In this document: piece by piece, positions 24,488-33,131 of the stretch
Numbering within the stretch: the first letter of the stretch is position 1
How the letters are laid out: each line of letters starts with the position of its first letter
Assembly: GCF_001591805.1 (NCBI RefSeq)
Contig: NZ_BCVP01000012.1
Span: forward strand, 124,001-188,000
Length of the DNA stretch: 64,000 nucleotides
Direction: 5' to 3'
Source: Neobacillus novalis NBRC 102450
Lineage (GTDB): Bacteria > Bacillota > Bacilli > Bacillales > Cytobacillaceae
Position numbers and translations under genes: made by a program
The notes under the pieces: model-generated
Databases searched by the model: none
What the model was told of the DNA's origin: nothing
Seen by the model: the letters and a program-made list of their open reading frames with translations, nothing else

Positions 24488-26784
24488 TACTGCACTTCCT
24501 TGTCCGATTCAGAAGGTTCTAAAAATGAATTAATAATTTTTAGTGTATCCTTTTTGGCTGTTTCACTTACCGTATCTGCTCCAATACATGATGGACAGCC
24601 GGATTCGCATGGACAGCGGTCAATCATTTTTTTTGTTTCGGCAAATACTTCTGACATCCCGCTGTGGATTTTTTCACTTAAGCCAATTCCTCCCGGATAA
24701 CGATCATAAAAGAAAATCGTTGGCTTCTCATTATGGTCAGCCTTTACTTGCGGAATGACATGAATATCCTGCGGGTCGGCCATTACAAATAGCGGAGCAA
24801 TATGATTTAACGCATGTGCGGCTCCTACCAGTCCTTGTTCAAGTCGTTCATGCCCGATATCAGCGAACGGCTTATTTAAAGAAATCCAAGCCGCATTCGT
24901 GTGAAGCTCTTCTTCAGGGAGATGGATTGGCCCTGACCCAATGTTTTCATGGGTCTCAAATTTAATTTTCTTAAAAATCGTTGCCATTGCCCGGACACTG
25001 ACATCCCCAAAGCCAATTTCGGTATCATCAAAGGTTTGGAGCTTGTCCTCCTCTAATACCTTTAATTGGACAGCGAGGTTGGCATCGGTAAAATAGTCGA
25101 CATCTACTTCCCTGACAAATGCCTTCTTTTCGTCCCAATCAAGCTTCTCAACTTGGAATTGTGTCCCTTGATGTAAATAAATGGCTTCATCATGGAGAAG
25201 CGTCATCGCAGAAAAGCGATCCATTTCCCCGATGACTTTTACATTTGCCACATCGGATTGGTCAACAATAATCACATTTTCCTGTGAAGCCGATCGTAAA
25301 CTAATGTTATGTGCCGGAAAAGAATCGTTCATCCAATGCCATTTATTCCCGTTACGATAAAGGACTCGTTCCTCGGTTAAATACTCCAGCAATTCTTCCG
25401 TTTCGACCTTACCAAACTGCTCCCCAACTTTAAACGGAAGTTCATAGGCGGCACATTTCATATGATCAATTAAGATGATTAGATTATCCGGATTAATTCG
25501 GGCTGTTTCCGGGCTTTTATTAAAAAAGTAATCAGGGTTCTGGATGATATACTGATCGAGCGGACTTGAGCTGGCGACCATGATGACAAGGGCCTCCCCA
25601 TGCCTTCTTCCTGCTCTTCCTGCCTGCTGCCATGCACTTGATATCGTACCTGGATAGCCCGTCATAATGCAGACCTGAAGCGCACCAATATCAACGCCTA
25701 ACTCGAGTGCGTTCGTGCTGACGACCCCGTATATTTCACCAGACCGGAGTCCCTTCTCAATTTTTCTTCGTTCTGTTGGCAGATAGCCGCCCCGATAGCC
25801 CATAATGGATTTAGCCCCTAGTTGGTTTTTTACCAATTCCTGTAAGTAGGTCAAGATAATTTCGACCCTGACTCTGCTTCTGGCGAAAACAATCGTTTGA
25901 ATTTTATTTTTTAATAGTTCACCGGCAATCTTCCGAACCTCTAAGGTGGCACTTCTTCTAATATTTAACGGCTTATTCACAATCGGCGGGTTATAAAAGA
26001 GAAAATGCTTCGTCCCGCTCGGCGAACCGTTGTTATCAATTAAGCTCATTGTCTCTTCCGTCAAGTTTTGTGCAAGCTCTAATGGATTGGCAATCGTCGC
26101 CGATGTACAAATAAACACAGGATTACTCCCATAATAATGGCAAATGCGTTTTAATCTTCTAATAACATTGGCAACATGGCTTCCAAATACGCCCCGATAG
26201 GTATGAAGCTCATCAATAACGACAAATTTAAGATTTTCAAACAATGATACCCATTTCGTATGATGCGGTAAAATGGCTGAATGGAGCATATCAGGGTTGG
26301 TAATGACCACATGCCCTGCCTTCCTTACCTTTTGGCGGATATTGGCTGGTGTATCTCCATCATACGTGTAGCTGTTAATATCGGCACCGGCCGCTTGAAT
26401 AATTTCATTGATTTCACTCTTCTGATCCTGTGCCAGCGCTTTTGTCGGGAACATATAAAGAGCTCTCGCACTCGGATTCGCTAGAATCGTTTGTAGAACA
26501 GGAAGATTGTAGCAGAGTGTTTTTCCCGAAGCCGTCGGTGTTACCGCAACAATACTTCTACCTTCTAGAATCTGATCATATGCAGACCTTTGATGGGAAT
26601 AAAGCTGTTCAATTCCCCGGCTCTCAAGCGCTTTTCTTAAAAGCGGATCTAAGTCTTCAGGCATTGGAACGGATTGTGCCGGTTTCTCTTCGATTGTTTG
26701 CCAGGTAACGATATTTTCTTTAAAGTCATCATTTATTTGTAATTCTGCCAGTATTTCCGGCAGGCTTTTTTTTATCTTCATCAT
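24487..26784 (-). CDS. mrfA: DEAD/DEAH-box helicase MrfA (YprA) with DUF1998 domain
   Basis: Superfamily 2 helicase of about 765 residues. Walker A is TPTASGKTLCYNLP, Walker B is VVIDELHTYRGVFG, then CTSATIANP, and motif VI AWQQAGRAGRRHG. The C-terminal DUF1998 region ends in a metal-binding cysteine set CPCESGCPSCIG. In B. subtilis it repairs DNA crosslinks with MrfB. Start: two ATG codons at 26784 and 26781 follow GGGGTGAGG. A LexA-type box lies 26-39 bases upstream inside the promoter, suggesting induction by DNA damage. Confidence 0.92.
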   Translation of the reverse strand: MMKIKKSLPEILAELQINDDFKENIVTWQTIEEKPAQSVPMPEDLDPLLRKALESRGIEQLYSHQRSAYDQILEGRSIVAVTPTASGKTLCYNLPVLQTILANPSARALYMFPTKALAQDQKSEINEIIQAAGADINSYTYDGDTPANIRQKVRKAGHVVITNPDMLHSAILPHHTKWVSLFENLKFVVIDELHTYRGVFGSHVANVIRRLKRICHYYGSNPVFICTSATIANPLELAQNLTEETMSLIDNNGSPSGTKHFLFYNPPIVNKPLNIRRSATLEVRKIAGELLKNKIQTIVFARSRVRVEIILTYLQELVKNQLGAKSIMGYRGGYLPTERRKIEKGLRSGEIYGVVSTNALELGVDIGALQVCIMTGYPGTISSAWQQAGRAGRRHGEALVIMVASSSPLDQYIIQNPDYFFNKSPETARINPDNLIILIDHMKCAAYELPFKVGEQFGKVETEELLEYLTEERVLYRNGNKWHWMNDSFPAHNISLRSASQENVIIVDQSDVANVKVIGEMDRFSAMTLLHDEAIYLHQGTQFQVEKLDWDEKKAFVREVDVDYFTDANLAVQLKVLEEDKLQTFDDTEIGFGDVSVRAMATIFKKIKFETHENIGSGPIHLPEEELHTNAAWISLNKPFADIGHERLEQGLVGAAHALNHIAPLFVMADPQDIHVIPQVKADHNEKPTIFFYDRYPGGIGLSEKIHSGMSEVFAETKKMIDRCPCESGCPSCIGADTVSETAKKDTLKIINSFLEPSESDKEVQ

Positions 26785-26804
26785 CCTCACCCCAATACCT
26801 CTAT

Positions 26805-26823
26805 TCTAGCGAATGAACGTTCG
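26805..26823 (-). promoter_or_regulatory. LexA (SOS) box in the mrfAB promoter
   Basis: CGAATGAACGTTCG (26810-26823) matches the Bacillus SOS consensus CGAACRNRYGTTCG at 13 of 14 positions. On the minus strand a -10-like TAGAAT follows it directly, so the box sits where LexA would block RNA polymerase. Confidence 0.6.
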
Positions 26824-26986
26824 TGATAAAAGCAAAATACAAAATTTTTTCTTCCAAACAACTGGTATTATTTTCCATGAACAAAAGAAAACAACTTCGG
26901 CTCCTACTACATTAAATTAAAAATAAACTATTGGATGAATATTTGTTACAATAGATAGTAATTGAAAATAATTTGAGGGTGATAGA

Positions 26987-27685
26987 ATGAGGATAGAAGA
27001 AATTAAAAAGGTACTTTCTGATTTCACTCTTTTTCGCGAATTAAATGAGTTTGAATTATCGAAGATTACCGATATTGCGATTGCAAGGGATTGGAAAAAG
27101 CAAAGCCATGTTTTCCTCCAAGGGGACCCGCTTGAAAACGTCTATTTTATTTATGATGGAAAAATCAAAATTTACAAAAGTGATATCAATGGCAAAGAGC
27201 AGATTGTCGCCATCATGAAAAAGGGTGAGATGTTTCCCCATGTCGGCTTTTTCAGAAAAGGGGATTACCCTGCCTATGCAGAGGTGCTTGAACCATCTAA
27301 GCTGATTGCCGTGCCGATTTCCCAATTCGAAACGGTTCTGATTGAAAATCCTGAGTTATGTATTAAGGTGTTTAAGGTGCTTGGCGAGAAAATTGTTGAT
27401 CTGCAAAACCGGCTTGAGGAACAAATTCTTAATAATACTTATGAACAAATTATCAAATTACTTATCCGGATTGCGCAGAAACACGGTGAGGAACAAGACG
27501 ATGGGACCATTCTTCTAAAGTCCGAATTTACCAACAAGGATTTAGCCAATATGATTGGAACGACGAGAGAAACGATTAGCCGGACATTAACAAAAATGAA
27601 AAAAGAAGAATTAATTGAAGTAGATGATGAAGGAAACATGATTGTCGATGTTGAGATTCTTATGGAAGAAATCAATCTTATCTAA
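26987..27685 (+). CDS. Crp/Fnr family transcription regulator (second copy)
   Basis: Regulator of 232 residues, clearly a paralogue of the one at 14.7 kb: shared blocks include DGKIKIYKSD, MFPHVGFFRKGDYPAYAEV and NPELCIKVFKVLGEKIVDLQ. The helix-turn-helix NKDLANMIGTTRETISRTLT has the same R-E-T-x-S-R recognition residues, so both should bind TGTGA-type sites. No Fe-S cysteine cluster is present. Ribosome binding site GAGGGTGATAG. It faces hcp and shares a terminator with it. Its own promoter (TACAAT, 26947-26952) has no palindrome at the class II position, unlike the first copy. Confidence 0.92.
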   Translation: MRIEEIKKVLSDFTLFRELNEFELSKITDIAIARDWKKQSHVFLQGDPLENVYFIYDGKIKIYKSDINGKEQIVAIMKKGEMFPHVGFFRKGDYPAYAEVLEPSKLIAVPISQFETVLIENPELCIKVFKVLGEKIVDLQNRLEEQILNNTYEQIIKLLIRIAQKHGEEQDDGTILLKSEFTNKDLANMIGTTRETISRTLTKMKKEELIEVDDEGNMIVDVEILMEEINLI

Positions 27686-27718
27686 AAAACTACCGCAGCC
27701 ACTAGGCTGCGGTTCTTT
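27686..27718. terminator. Bidirectional terminator between the Crp/Fnr gene and hcp
   Basis: ACCGCAGCC-ACTA-GGCTGCGGT (27692-27713) with TTCTTT on one side and AAAAAA on the other. Confidence 0.8.
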
Positions 27719-27721
27719 ACA

Positions 27722-29020
27722 TTATTTTATAGACAGCTGAAGCATTTCTTCGATATCTTCTTTTGCTGTACCAATCAATTTTAAATTAAAGGTATCTTGG
27801 AGGACTTGCAATACTCCTTCCGAGATAAATTCAGGCGGTTTTGGCCCAATACGGATATCCTTGATTCCTAAGCTGAACAGCCCGAGCAGAATCGCTACTG
27901 CTTTTTGCTCAAACCAAGATAGAACAATACTAACTGGAAGTTCATTTACTTCACAACCAAACGCATCCGCTAACGCCATTGCAATTTTCACAGTTGAGCC
28001 TGAATTGTTGCACTGGCCTAAATCGATGTAACGAGGAATCTCTGTTCCTGGAACAACACCGTAGTCAACGTCATTGAAACGGAATTTACCGCAGGACGTT
28101 GTCAAAATTACCGTTTCCGGCGGTAATGATGTTGCCAGTTCACGATAGTAATCACCGCCATGTCCAGGTGCATCACAGCCGGCTATGACAAAGAACCGTT
28201 TAATTTTCCCAGCCTTGACGGCGTCAATGACTTCAGGTGCAATCCCTAGGACCGTTTCATGATGGAAGCCTGTGAGCAATGTTTCATCTGAATCGATTGC
28301 CGCTTCAGGAAGCTCTAATGCCCTGTCAATTAACGGGGCAAAATCATCGTTAATAATTTTTTCAACATTTTCAAGTCCTGCCACTTCATATGTAAACATT
28401 CTGTCCGCATAGGTTCCTTTGATTGGCATTACGCAATTGGTTGTTGCTAGAATCGCGCCTGGGAATTGTTCGAAAAGACGGCGTTGGTCATACCAAGCTT
28501 TGCCGATATTGCCTTTCAAGTGAGAATATTTTTTTAACGCCGGATAGCCATGGGCAGGAAGCATTTCAGAGTGAGTATAAATATTGATTCCTTTACCTTC
28601 TGTTTGCTTCAATAATTCCTCTAAGGCAAACAGATTATGCCCTGTAACGACGATACATTTGCCCTCAATTTTGTTTTGACTAACACGAATAGGCTCAGGG
28701 ATCCCTAATCGCTTTGTGTGCGCCTCATCGAGCATTTCCATTACCCGGACAGCTGCCTCCCCTACTTTCATCGCCATGTCGATATGTTCTTGAACATTGA
28801 AGTTGGAGTTCGTTAATGTTAAATAGAGTGCTTCATGTGTTGTCGTATCAACAAAGCTGTCTGTAATCCCTAGTTGATTTGCATGTGTACGATAGGCCGC
28901 AATCCCTTTTAATCCAAAAATAATTGTGTCTTGTAAGCTTGCAATTGTTTCATCTTTACCACAAACGCCCATGATTGTACATCCACCTGATGGAGTTTGT
29001 TCACATTGATAACAGAACAT
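27722..29020 (-). CDS. hcp: Hybrid cluster protein (hydroxylamine/NO reductase Hcp)
   Basis: Cytosolic Fe-S enzyme of 432 residues, the short class. The N-terminus MFCYQCEQTPSGGCTIMGVC gives the four-cysteine cluster. Hybrid-cluster ligands appear in GHNLFALEEL, TTNCVMPIK, AGCDAPGHGGDYY and LTTSCGKFRFND, with the usual late glutamate in SWFEQKA. Hcp reduces hydroxylamine in vitro and is regarded as a high-affinity NO reductase that limits nitrosative stress. A perfect Crp/Fnr palindrome lies at about -41.5. The neighbouring convergent gene encodes a Crp/Fnr protein. Confidence 0.95.
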   Translation of the reverse strand: MFCYQCEQTPSGGCTIMGVCGKDETIASLQDTIIFGLKGIAAYRTHANQLGITDSFVDTTTHEALYLTLTNSNFNVQEHIDMAMKVGEAAVRVMEMLDEAHTKRLGIPEPIRVSQNKIEGKCIVVTGHNLFALEELLKQTEGKGINIYTHSEMLPAHGYPALKKYSHLKGNIGKAWYDQRRLFEQFPGAILATTNCVMPIKGTYADRMFTYEVAGLENVEKIINDDFAPLIDRALELPEAAIDSDETLLTGFHHETVLGIAPEVIDAVKAGKIKRFFVIAGCDAPGHGGDYYRELATSLPPETVILTTSCGKFRFNDVDYGVVPGTEIPRYIDLGQCNNSGSTVKIAMALADAFGCEVNELPVSIVLSWFEQKAVAILLGLFSLGIKDIRIGPKPPEFISEGVLQVLQDTFNLKLIGTAKEDIEEMLQLSIK

Positions 29021-29054
29021 ATAGTTTCCTCGCTTTCCATTAAATTACCGCTAA

Positions 29055-29097
29055 AGCATATAAATTTTAGCAACTAATTAATGTGATGTTTATCACA
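29055..29097 (-). promoter_or_regulatory. Crp/Fnr-dependent promoter of hcp
   Basis: TGTGATGTTTATCACA (29082-29097) is a perfect TGTGA-N6-TCACA palindrome. On the minus strand the -10 TATGCT (29055-29060) starts 29.5 bases from its centre, giving a class II arrangement. Confidence 0.75.
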
Positions 29098-29190
29098 AAG
29101 AAACAAGTTGTAATAAATCGTTCAAAAAGTTATTGCAATAATATGACGGCACCTACCTAGTTCTTACAGCATATGATAAGGAGTGAAATA

Positions 29191-29694
29191 ATGGAAAGAG
29201 AGGGAATGTTAATGTCATCCATGCCTCCAAATGAAAAAAACAACCCTAAAAAGCCGTTGCCTGAACCTTTTCGTGATTTGGTGAAATCAATGAACGATTT
29301 CTTCACAGATAAACCAGTCCGTGGGTTTTTACAATCGATTGATGATTTTTTCAATACACCATTTCCCGCTGCAGCTGGTTTTCCTGTAAATTCAGTTGAA
29401 ACTGGGAAGGAACATATTATTACTGCTGAGCTTCCCGGTGTTAAAAGAGAACAAATTCATTTAAATATTACCGGGAACTATTTAACCATTTCTGTTGAAA
29501 ATAATGAATTAGAAACCGAAGAAGACGACCACAACCAAGTTTATCGCCGCAAGTTTATGCGGCAGCAATCATCAAGAACGATTTCCCTTCCACATGCGAT
29601 TAATGAAAAAAAGGTAAAGGCTTCTTACCGAGATGGTTTATTACAAATTCGCATCCCACAAGAAAAAGGCAAGATTATTGAAATTGAGGAATAG
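29191..29694 (+). CDS. Hsp20/alpha-crystallin family small heat-shock protein
   Basis: ATP-independent holdase of 167 residues. A polar N-terminal region with two related DFF segments (SMNDFFTDKPVRGFLQSIDD) precedes the alpha-crystallin domain (about 70-165): ITAELPGVKREQIHLNITG, NYLTISVENN, and the closing GLLQIRIPQEKG, close to the usual LxIxIP. ATG 29191 has AAGGAGTG upstream; the frame from 29173 does not. Divergent from hcp across 170 bases and ended by its own terminator. Some members are spore proteins, but nothing here proves that. Confidence 0.9.
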   Translation: MEREGMLMSSMPPNEKNNPKKPLPEPFRDLVKSMNDFFTDKPVRGFLQSIDDFFNTPFPAAAGFPVNSVETGKEHIITAELPGVKREQIHLNITGNYLTISVENNELETEEDDHNQVYRRKFMRQQSSRTISLPHAINEKKVKASYRDGLLQIRIPQEKGKIIEIEE

Positions 29695-29695
29695 G

Positions 29696-29726
29696 AAAAG
29701 ACGGCTATTTCGATAGCCGTCTTTTT
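29696..29726 (+). terminator. Terminator of the Hsp20 gene
   Basis: AAAAGACGGCTAT/ATAGCCGTCTTTTT hairpin directly after the stop codon. Confidence 0.9.
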
Positions 29727-29759
29727 CGAGAGATAAGAATGTACAAATTTCGACTTCGA

Positions 29760-29912
29760 GAATTGTCCAGCTCCAGCACCCTAACGGCTAGTGTCCTTCC
29801 GCTCTCCGCCCTACGATAAGTCAACATCGGGTAGCGAAGCTCACCGTGTTTCCTTTATCTCAGTTGGAGTGCTCCAGGCCATACGCCGCTGAACAGGGCG
29901 CTTGTGCTTTTC
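29760..29912. repeat. Dispersed Bacillaceae intergenic repeat (about 150 bp)
   Basis: The sequence from TTGTCCAGCTCCAGCACCCT through GCTGAACAGGGCGCTTGTGC looks like a repeat I know from many Bacillus intergenic regions: a CCAGCTCCAGCGCC-like start and a GGCGCTTGCGCTTTTC-like end. It fills the gap between the Hsp20 gene and yppG. A short related hairpin is used as terminator at 53221-53259. Confidence 0.6.
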
Positions 29913-29915
29913 TTA

Positions 29916-30473
29916 TTATACTTTGAAGATTCCCCCAAATCCTTTGACAAGGGATGAGACCTGGGTTACTGCATTCATCATTGTGCCCGCGGTATTGACC
30001 ATTTTATTCACATCCACTTTCCCATCCTGTGACTTGAAGGAATTCATAAATGATTGCACGCCGCCGGGGTTTTTTGGCATATTAATTTGTTTGGGGTAAG
30101 GGTTCATCATTGGATAACCATTCATTGGCATGTATGGTTGATGGTTAACTTTGTCTTCCTTTGGTACAAGTGGATTGTGGAATAAAAATTGTGAATCCTT
30201 TTGCATGTATGGCTGGTTAGGGTTGATCATATTTTGGGGGTTAAATCCCGGTTTAAAGGTTTGACCATGGTGCTGGTATTGCGGGTAGTAGGAATTTTGT
30301 TGTTGGTAAGCCATCCACTCGTAATTTTGCGGCTGCGTTTGATAATGATGCGGCTGATTACGATTTACATTTAAAGGCTGCTGACTCCCATGGTAACCAA
30401 TTGGAACTTGGTGCATCATTTGCCCCGATAATCCATAATTTAAATAGTTATTTGGTCTTTTATTACCAAGCAT
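29916..30473 (-). CDS. yppG: YppG-family protein (spore coat-associated)
   Basis: Protein of 185 residues, mostly a low-complexity N-terminal part rich in Q, N, H, P, Y and M (for example HHYQTQPQNYEW), then a conserved C-terminal YppG domain QSFMNSFKSQDGKVDVNKMV...SLVKGFGGIF. B. subtilis YppG is linked to the spore coat. Start: ATG 30473, ten bases after AGAGGAG; an in-frame TTG at 30479 is an alternative. Divergent from yppF, as in B. subtilis. Confidence 0.88.
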   Translation of the reverse strand: MLGNKRPNNYLNYGLSGQMMHQVPIGYHGSQQPLNVNRNQPHHYQTQPQNYEWMAYQQQNSYYPQYQHHGQTFKPGFNPQNMINPNQPYMQKDSQFLFHNPLVPKEDKVNHQPYMPMNGYPMMNPYPKQINMPKNPGGVQSFMNSFKSQDGKVDVNKMVNTAGTMMNAVTQVSSLVKGFGGIFKV

Positions 30474-30661
30474 GGGCAAACATCTCCTCTTTATATTCTC
30501 TATTACACATTATGAAGGGAAGAAATGAAAGGTGCTTATTTTGAAACTTAGTACAATGTCTAATTAAGGGGAATCCTGTCTAAAGTTTAAATATTTGAAA
30601 AACTAAGCTTTTCCATTATTTCGTGTTACGATGGAAAAAATGATGAAGGAGGAGCTATATA

Positions 30662-30871
30662 ATGGATATTCGTGAATTAAAAAGCAAATTTATTCAAAGT
30701 CGGGATTACAATACAGATGATGTTAACGCACTAATGGATTTTGCTAAGAAAGCTTATATTCAAAACGAAATTAGCATTAAAGAATATCGCCAGCTTGTTC
30801 GTGAACTTGAAAACCAAGGCGCAGTAATACCTGAAATCGATATTGAAAACTCCCTCATCGAAAATACTTGA
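30662..30871 (+). CDS. yppF: YppF family protein
   Basis: Small helical protein of 69 residues, MDIRELKSKFIQSRDYNTDD..., rich in charged residues and without cysteine or a membrane segment. It is recognised by sequence and by its place between yppG and yppE. Ribosome binding site AAGGAGGAG is strong. Function unknown. Confidence 0.85.
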   Translation: MDIRELKSKFIQSRDYNTDDVNALMDFAKKAYIQNEISIKEYRQLVRELENQGAVIPEIDIENSLIENT

Positions 30872-30874
30872 ACA

Positions 30875-30912
30875 AGATAAAAGAGATGCTGTTAGGCATC
30901 TCTTTTATCTTT
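30875..30912. terminator. Bidirectional terminator between yppF and yppE
   Basis: AGATAAAAGAGATGC/GCATCTCTTTTATCT, a 15-bp stem; the yppE stop codon lies inside it. Confidence 0.85.
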
Positions 30913-31266
30913 CCCAACCTCTTTTAGAATTTCCTGGAGGAAGAATTCTACGGTTCGATTGGTATCTAAGAATCTCTTTTTACTAGTGTTCGAAAAAAAA
31001 CACTGTATGGAAAGCAGTTCAATATGTTCTGTTGTCGTGTCAATTTGCTTTAAATGTATATGCTTGGGTGAAGTTTCTGCGAGCCACTTTATCATAATTC
31101 CTTTCCACTGCTCAGTTAATGCCTTAACTTCATCGGCAAACGGTTTAATGACCTCATGAAAATCTTTAGTTATTCCTGTTTCCCGTGCCTCCTGATAATA
31201 CTCTAAAAATAAACGATTATGCTGGAGAAGAGTTTCTGTAATGTGGATGATTTCTTCAGACATCAT
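30892..31266 (-). CDS. yppE: YppE family (DUF1798) protein
   Basis: All-helical protein of 124 residues: IIHITETLLQHNRLFLEYYQ, TKDFHEVIKPFADEVKALTE, then WLAETSPKHIHLKQID. The B. subtilis homologue has a four-helix bundle structure and no known function. ATG 31266 is placed eight bases after AGGAGG. Lies with yppF, yppG and the next gene in the conserved ypp cluster. Confidence 0.87.
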   Translation of the reverse strand: MMSEEIIHITETLLQHNRLFLEYYQEARETGITKDFHEVIKPFADEVKALTEQWKGIMIKWLAETSPKHIHLKQIDTTTEHIELLSIQCFFSNTSKKRFLDTNRTVEFFLQEILKEVGKDKRDA

Positions 31267-31347
31267 ATCTTTATCCCCTCCTATAAAAGAAAAAAGCAGC
31301 AATAATAACTTGTGCTGCTTTCATTCAATACCACTATTTTGCCGCAA

Positions 31348-31623
31348 TTAATATCCTAATTCAAGCTTTAATGTTTTTGAAAGCTGATTTGGATTGAAAT
31401 CTGGAATTTCTTCATTATATATTGGGTCGATCTTTTTTAATGCCTTTTCCATAAAAGCTAGTTTTTGTATCGGGACAATTAATTTACCTTGTTCTTCCAT
31501 GTTCAAATGAACGCGTTGCTCGGAGAAAGATGCCTCGAGAACGGACTCCAATTCTTCTAATTGATCGTATATTCCTGTCAGCATGGTCAGCAGTTTTTCC
31601 TTATTAGCCAATGGCTTATTCAT
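31348..31623 (-). CDS. Conserved hypothetical protein in the yppD position
   Basis: Helical protein of 91 residues with a heptad-like segment (KEKLLTMLTGIYDQLEELES, then VLEASFSEQRVHLNM). It may be a coiled coil; no membrane segment or catalytic motif is seen. GAGGAGGGTTTTTTT precedes the ATG. By order it corresponds to yppD of B. subtilis, but I do not recognise the sequence well enough to use the symbol. A small hairpin (31296-31318, AGCAGC/GCTGCT) lies between it and yppE. Confidence 0.75.
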   Translation of the reverse strand: MNKPLANKEKLLTMLTGIYDQLEELESVLEASFSEQRVHLNMEEQGKLIVPIQKLAFMEKALKKIDPIYNEEIPDFNPNQLSKTLKLELGY

Positions 31624-31773
31624 TTTAAAAAAACCCTCCTCGCACTATTTTATTAGGTAGTATTCTCCTTCTTTAATCCGCTTCCTTCTTGCTTGACAAA
31701 ACTAGAAGCAATTCGTCAAAGATAGTGTTAATACTGCCTCTACAAGATGACAGTTCGACATAATCCCTAATTC

Positions 31774-31803
31774 GCATGAAAAAACACAAAATCGTACAAG
31801 CTA
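31774..31803 (+). promoter_or_regulatory. Sigma-G-like promoter of sspM
   Basis: GCATG (31774-31778), 18 bases, then CAAGCTA (31797-31803). This fits the sigma-G pattern GHATR-N18-CATWHTA with one clear mismatch, as expected for a forespore-expressed spore protein gene. Confidence 0.5.
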
Positions 31804-31820
31804 TAATCGGAGGTGTTATT

Positions 31821-31928
31821 ATGTCCAACAAGAAAAAACAAACCAATAAACAAACACAATCAGAAGCAGAAAAAAGAGTTGGCTACGGTGATAAAAAAAT
31901 GGAAGGGCCAGATCGTCCTTCAACATAA
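31821..31928 (+). CDS. sspM: Small acid-soluble spore protein M-like
   Basis: Very basic 35-residue protein, MSNKKKQTNKQTQSEAEKRV..., ending MEGPDRPST. The lysine-rich body and GPxRPST tail match SspM of B. subtilis. Ribosome binding site CGGAGGTG is strong, a sigma-G-like promoter lies upstream and a clear terminator follows. Made in the forespore late in sporulation; its precise role is not known. Confidence 0.82.
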   Translation: MSNKKKQTNKQTQSEAEKRVGYGDKKMEGPDRPST

Positions 31929-31932
31929 CAAG

Positions 31933-31968
31933 AATAAAAAAAGCAAGGGATGCCTTGCTTTTTTTATT
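31933..31968. terminator. Bidirectional terminator of sspM and yppC
   Basis: AATAAAAAAAGCAAGG/CCTTGCTTTTTTTATT; the last codons of yppC overlap it. Confidence 0.88.
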
Positions 31969-32941
31969 CCCATTTTTTCAACTGTAATACTTTTTGGATT
32001 GAGAGTAGTAATTGAAGCTGGTTCGACTTAGCGAAGTACCAGTCAGTAAGATGGATGGGGTGCTGATGCCTTACAGGGAAATATAGCCATACTGGGGAAA
32101 CCTTTCTTCGCAAACTCCAATCATCAAAAACATGCTGATGATGAGCAATAACCGGGAAGCTCGTTCGCAGCATCGGTGTGTTCCGAACGGTCATTGTTTT
32201 GAAATATTGTTCATAATCATACCTTGAACCGGTATGCGGTGTTTTTTCCGCGAATTCAAAAAAATAAGGAAAAAGCCGGGGATGGAAAAGAATCTCGGCA
32301 AGTCTTTTTCCTAAGTTTATTCTCTTCGAAAGAGATTTGAAGCCATTGACACTAGCCCCATAGACTTCGCCACCACAGGTTGGAAACAAGACACAGCTAA
32401 AATGGAGCCAGTCCTGTAAGGAAAAAATCAGTGAACGGAATACCTTTTTCTTATAAACAGGATGATCGATTACTGGTGTTTGAATCACATTTTGCTCATT
32501 AATGATTAAAGCGGTTGTAAGCCTATCCTTGTCGTTTTCTTTCCAATATCTTTGCCATTCTTTTTGAATAAATGATGAAACATTGAAATATGGAAGTAAA
32601 TGAAACATTGGCCGATTTATTTTCGTCGAATATTGATAGACCAATAATTGCGGGTATACATCGTGAAAAATGAGCCAATTAGCTCGCTCATACGTTAAGA
32701 AAAGCTGCTTTCTTGTTTTAGCTGCGATCAAATGGGGAAATATTGAACCTGCAAGGTCACACATATTCCAGCCCCCATTTCTTGAGACCATACTTGCAAG
32801 GAAAGACCAAATTATATCCGGATTATTCTTAAAATAGGCTAGATAGGCAGCGGTTCTAGAAATATTATCGATATTCTTTTTATCCGTTTCACTTTGAATT
32901 TGACGAATGATTGTCTGTTCCTGTATCGTAAAATGATTCAT
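31964..32941 (-). CDS. yppC: DUF2515 family protein YppC
   Basis: Protein of 325 residues, rich in tryptophan, phenylalanine and histidine (SRNGGWNMCDLAGSIFPHLI, LIFHDVYPQLLVYQYS, WLYFPVRHQHPIHLTDWYFA). Mostly soluble in appearance, with no classical catalytic motif that I can identify. Its position between yppDE and recU is that of B. subtilis yppC. It is divergent from recU. Function unknown. Confidence 0.85.
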   Translation of the reverse strand: MNHFTIQEQTIIRQIQSETDKKNIDNISRTAAYLAYFKNNPDIIWSFLASMVSRNGGWNMCDLAGSIFPHLIAAKTRKQLFLTYERANWLIFHDVYPQLLVYQYSTKINRPMFHLLPYFNVSSFIQKEWQRYWKENDKDRLTTALIINEQNVIQTPVIDHPVYKKKVFRSLIFSLQDWLHFSCVLFPTCGGEVYGASVNGFKSLSKRINLGKRLAEILFHPRLFPYFFEFAEKTPHTGSRYDYEQYFKTMTVRNTPMLRTSFPVIAHHQHVFDDWSLRRKVSPVWLYFPVRHQHPIHLTDWYFAKSNQLQLLLSIQKVLQLKKWE

Positions 32942-33131
32942 AGTATCTTCCCTTACGATTTTTTTAATAGAATATAAGTCAGATGGCTTTATCCTTTTAC
33001 GAAAATTGAATCATGCTTAACTTTGACAAACACGGTACAATTTATATTAGGGTGTGCCTGCAAAGGTTTTTTATACACGCCAATCTCGCAAAGATTTGAT
33101 ATGATAGGGAATAGTTTGAGAGGTGCAAAAC

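Noticed and set aside
26910..26925. Search for a Crp/Fnr palindrome 29.5 bases before the TACAAT of the second Crp/Fnr gene
   Set aside because: The position reads CATTAAATTAAAAATA, with no palindrome, so it was not added to the regulon.
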